From NCBI GenBank assembly GCA_964392365.1, contig CAYMPH010000006.1, positions 1 to 64,000 of the forward strand: DNA of 64,000 bases, written 5' to 3'. The stretch comes from CAYMPH01 sp964392365 (lineage in GTDB: Bacteria; Spirochaetota; UBA4802; UBA5550). The position numbers and the translations under genes were made by a program. Numbering within the stretch: position 1 is the stretch's first letter; the number at the start of each line of letters is the position of its first letter. Under the pieces are notes generated by a model. The model saw nothing but the letters and a program-made list of their open reading frames with translations, made no database searches and was not told where the DNA came from. Positions 63,406 through 64,000 of the stretch are shown in pieces.

Positions 63406-63567
63406 CTACCTTTTCTTTTTTTTATCCAGAAGCGGGCATCCGACAATATTATCTCCGTTTAAAACTCTATGCTCAATTTCATAATTATATTTGCATAAAA
63501 CTGAATCCGCCCTATGGTCAATATGAAATTCACATTTTTTACACTGATCTACGGTCATAACGTTCAT
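63406..63567 (-). CDS. Small Cys-rich zinc-ribbon-like protein, 53 aa
   Basis: A 53-residue protein (MNVMTVDQCKKCEFHIDHRA, then LCKYNYEIEHR, GCPLLDKKKKR). The pattern CxxC ... C ... C with His between suggests a small zinc or iron-sulfur knuckle. The frame begins four codons earlier, but the inner ATG at 63567 has GGAG six bases before it and is chosen. Its stop is 3 bp before the DsbD-like start, and the dsbD ribosome-binding site overlaps its last codons, so the two are translationally linked. Too short for family recognition. Confidence 0.65.
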   Translation of the reverse strand: MNVMTVDQCKKCEFHIDHRADSVLCKYNYEIEHRVLNGDNIVGCPLLDKKKKR

Positions 63568-63677
63568 TGGATTCTCCATATTTTAAAAATATCAAAGAGA
63601 CATAATAAAAATTATTGTAATTATGTAAAGAATAAATCATTTCTTAATTTTCTTCACCTATATAAAATATAAATCAA

Positions 63678-64000
63678 TTATTTTATTGCATATACTTCAA
63701 TAGTATCTGAAAATTTAAAAATCTTTGAAAAAATAATATAAATACTTTTAAAAATCGGGAACAGAATTGACTTACTGTTAAAAACTCTTTCCGGATGAAA
63801 TCCGGCAGCATTAATTTGAATTTTTTTAAATCCAACCTTTTTTAGAATTTTCTTTACTGATTCAGGTGAAAAATCAACTCTGTGATCTTCCGGATGTTTT
63901 TCAACCCACTCCTCCCGATTAAAATAAAACAATGGCCCGAAAATGGATGGCACTGCCATAGCAAAAACTCCCCCATTTTCAAGAATTGAAAAAATTTTAT
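63678..64000 (-). CDS. SAM-dependent methyltransferase, C-terminal part (5' end outside the window)
   Basis: The reading frame is open to the right edge of the window, so the gene is cut there; at least 106 C-terminal residues are present. The visible start of the fragment (FSILENGGVFAMAVPSIFG) resembles the strand after motif IV of class I methyltransferases (ENGG-F), and the following VDFSPESVKKILKKVGFKKIQ is the usual second-last helix and strand. An internal ATG at 63959 is not a real start. The substrate cannot be named. It precedes the Cys-rich/DsbD-like pair by about 110 bp on the same strand. Confidence 0.65.
   Translation of the reverse strand, partial: KIFSILENGGVFAMAVPSIFGPLFYFNREEWVEKHPEDHRVDFSPESVKKILKKVGFKKIQINAAGFHPERVFNSKSILFPIFKSIYIIFSKIFKFSDTIEVYAIK

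Noticed and set aside
1..64000. tRNA, rRNA, CRISPR arrays, transposases or prophage genes
   Set aside because: No T-loop-like sequences with matching stems, no direct repeats with regular spacers and no recombinase or transposase motifs were found on either strand by eye.

Overview
The window is AT-rich chromosomal DNA, densely and mostly colinearly packed, from a Gram-negative bacterium with many exported proteins (lipoproteins, outer-membrane barrels, a parvulin-type chaperone). Several genes point to the phylum Spirochaetota: a radical-SAM protein of the spiro-SPASM type next to SpsF- and SpsG-like genes, a membrane-anchored double zinc-ribbon protein like ones I recall from treponemes, a bacterial XPB helicase, and many PEGA/TPR envelope proteins. 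This assignment is an inference from gene content; there is no rRNA or tRNA gene in the window to confirm it.

Layout. 1-10.96 kb (minus strand): a 1564-residue hybrid histidine kinase with eight PAS domains, a LytS-like membrane kinase, an isoprenylcysteine-methyltransferase-like membrane protein, a tiny membrane ORF, two SAM methyltransferases, a ferritin-like/receiver fusion and a J-domain protein. 11.1-17.7 kb: an oxidoreductase island (CrtI-like FAD enzyme, metallo-beta-lactamase-fold hydrolase, alpha/beta-hydrolase lipoprotein, SDR, AttH/CrtC-like protein) that looks like lipid or isoprenoid metabolism. 17.9-24.2 kb: DUF1232 protein, flavodoxin-like reductase, the zinc-ribbon protein with an apparent AUA start, a TPR protein, a two-unit palindromic repeat, pyruvate phosphate dikinase and a rhomboid protease. 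24.2-27.5 kb: a possible structured leader, a second hybrid kinase, a STAS protein and an XRE regulator.

27.7-31.7 kb: a three-gene PEGA/TPR envelope operon behind a recognisable promoter. 31.8-38.5 kb: one long plus-strand unit cimA - murI - parvulin isomerase - spiro-SPASM - spsF-like - spsG-like, with several overlaps, joining isoleucine precursor synthesis, cell-wall D-glutamate, envelope folding and a probable surface-sugar or peptide modification. 38.5-40.1 kb (minus): an outer-membrane protein, a 62-residue stand-alone MshEN-type domain (possible cyclic-di-GMP receptor) and a secreted protein. 40.2-43.6 kb: copper ATPase with a possible leader peptide, and an M23 peptidase. 43.8-49.4 kb: a 1892-residue secreted protein whose N-terminal signature, repeated modules and Asp/Asn-rich loops resemble SprA, the giant type IX secretion translocon.

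49.5-64 kb: DHH phosphoesterase, membrane SpoIIE-type phosphatase with an altered active site, HAD phosphatase, secreted proteins, a glycoside-hydrolase-like lipoprotein overlapping xpb, an outer-membrane protein, a GyrI-like lipoprotein, purD, a DsbD-like disulfide reductase with a small Cys-rich partner, and the 3' part of a methyltransferase cut by the window edge.

No tRNA, rRNA, CRISPR array, transposase or prophage gene was found. The observations most worth following are the SprA-like giant protein, the AUA-start zinc-ribbon gene, the exact 24-5-24 MshEN architecture of the 62-residue protein, and the ferritin-like/receiver fusion.
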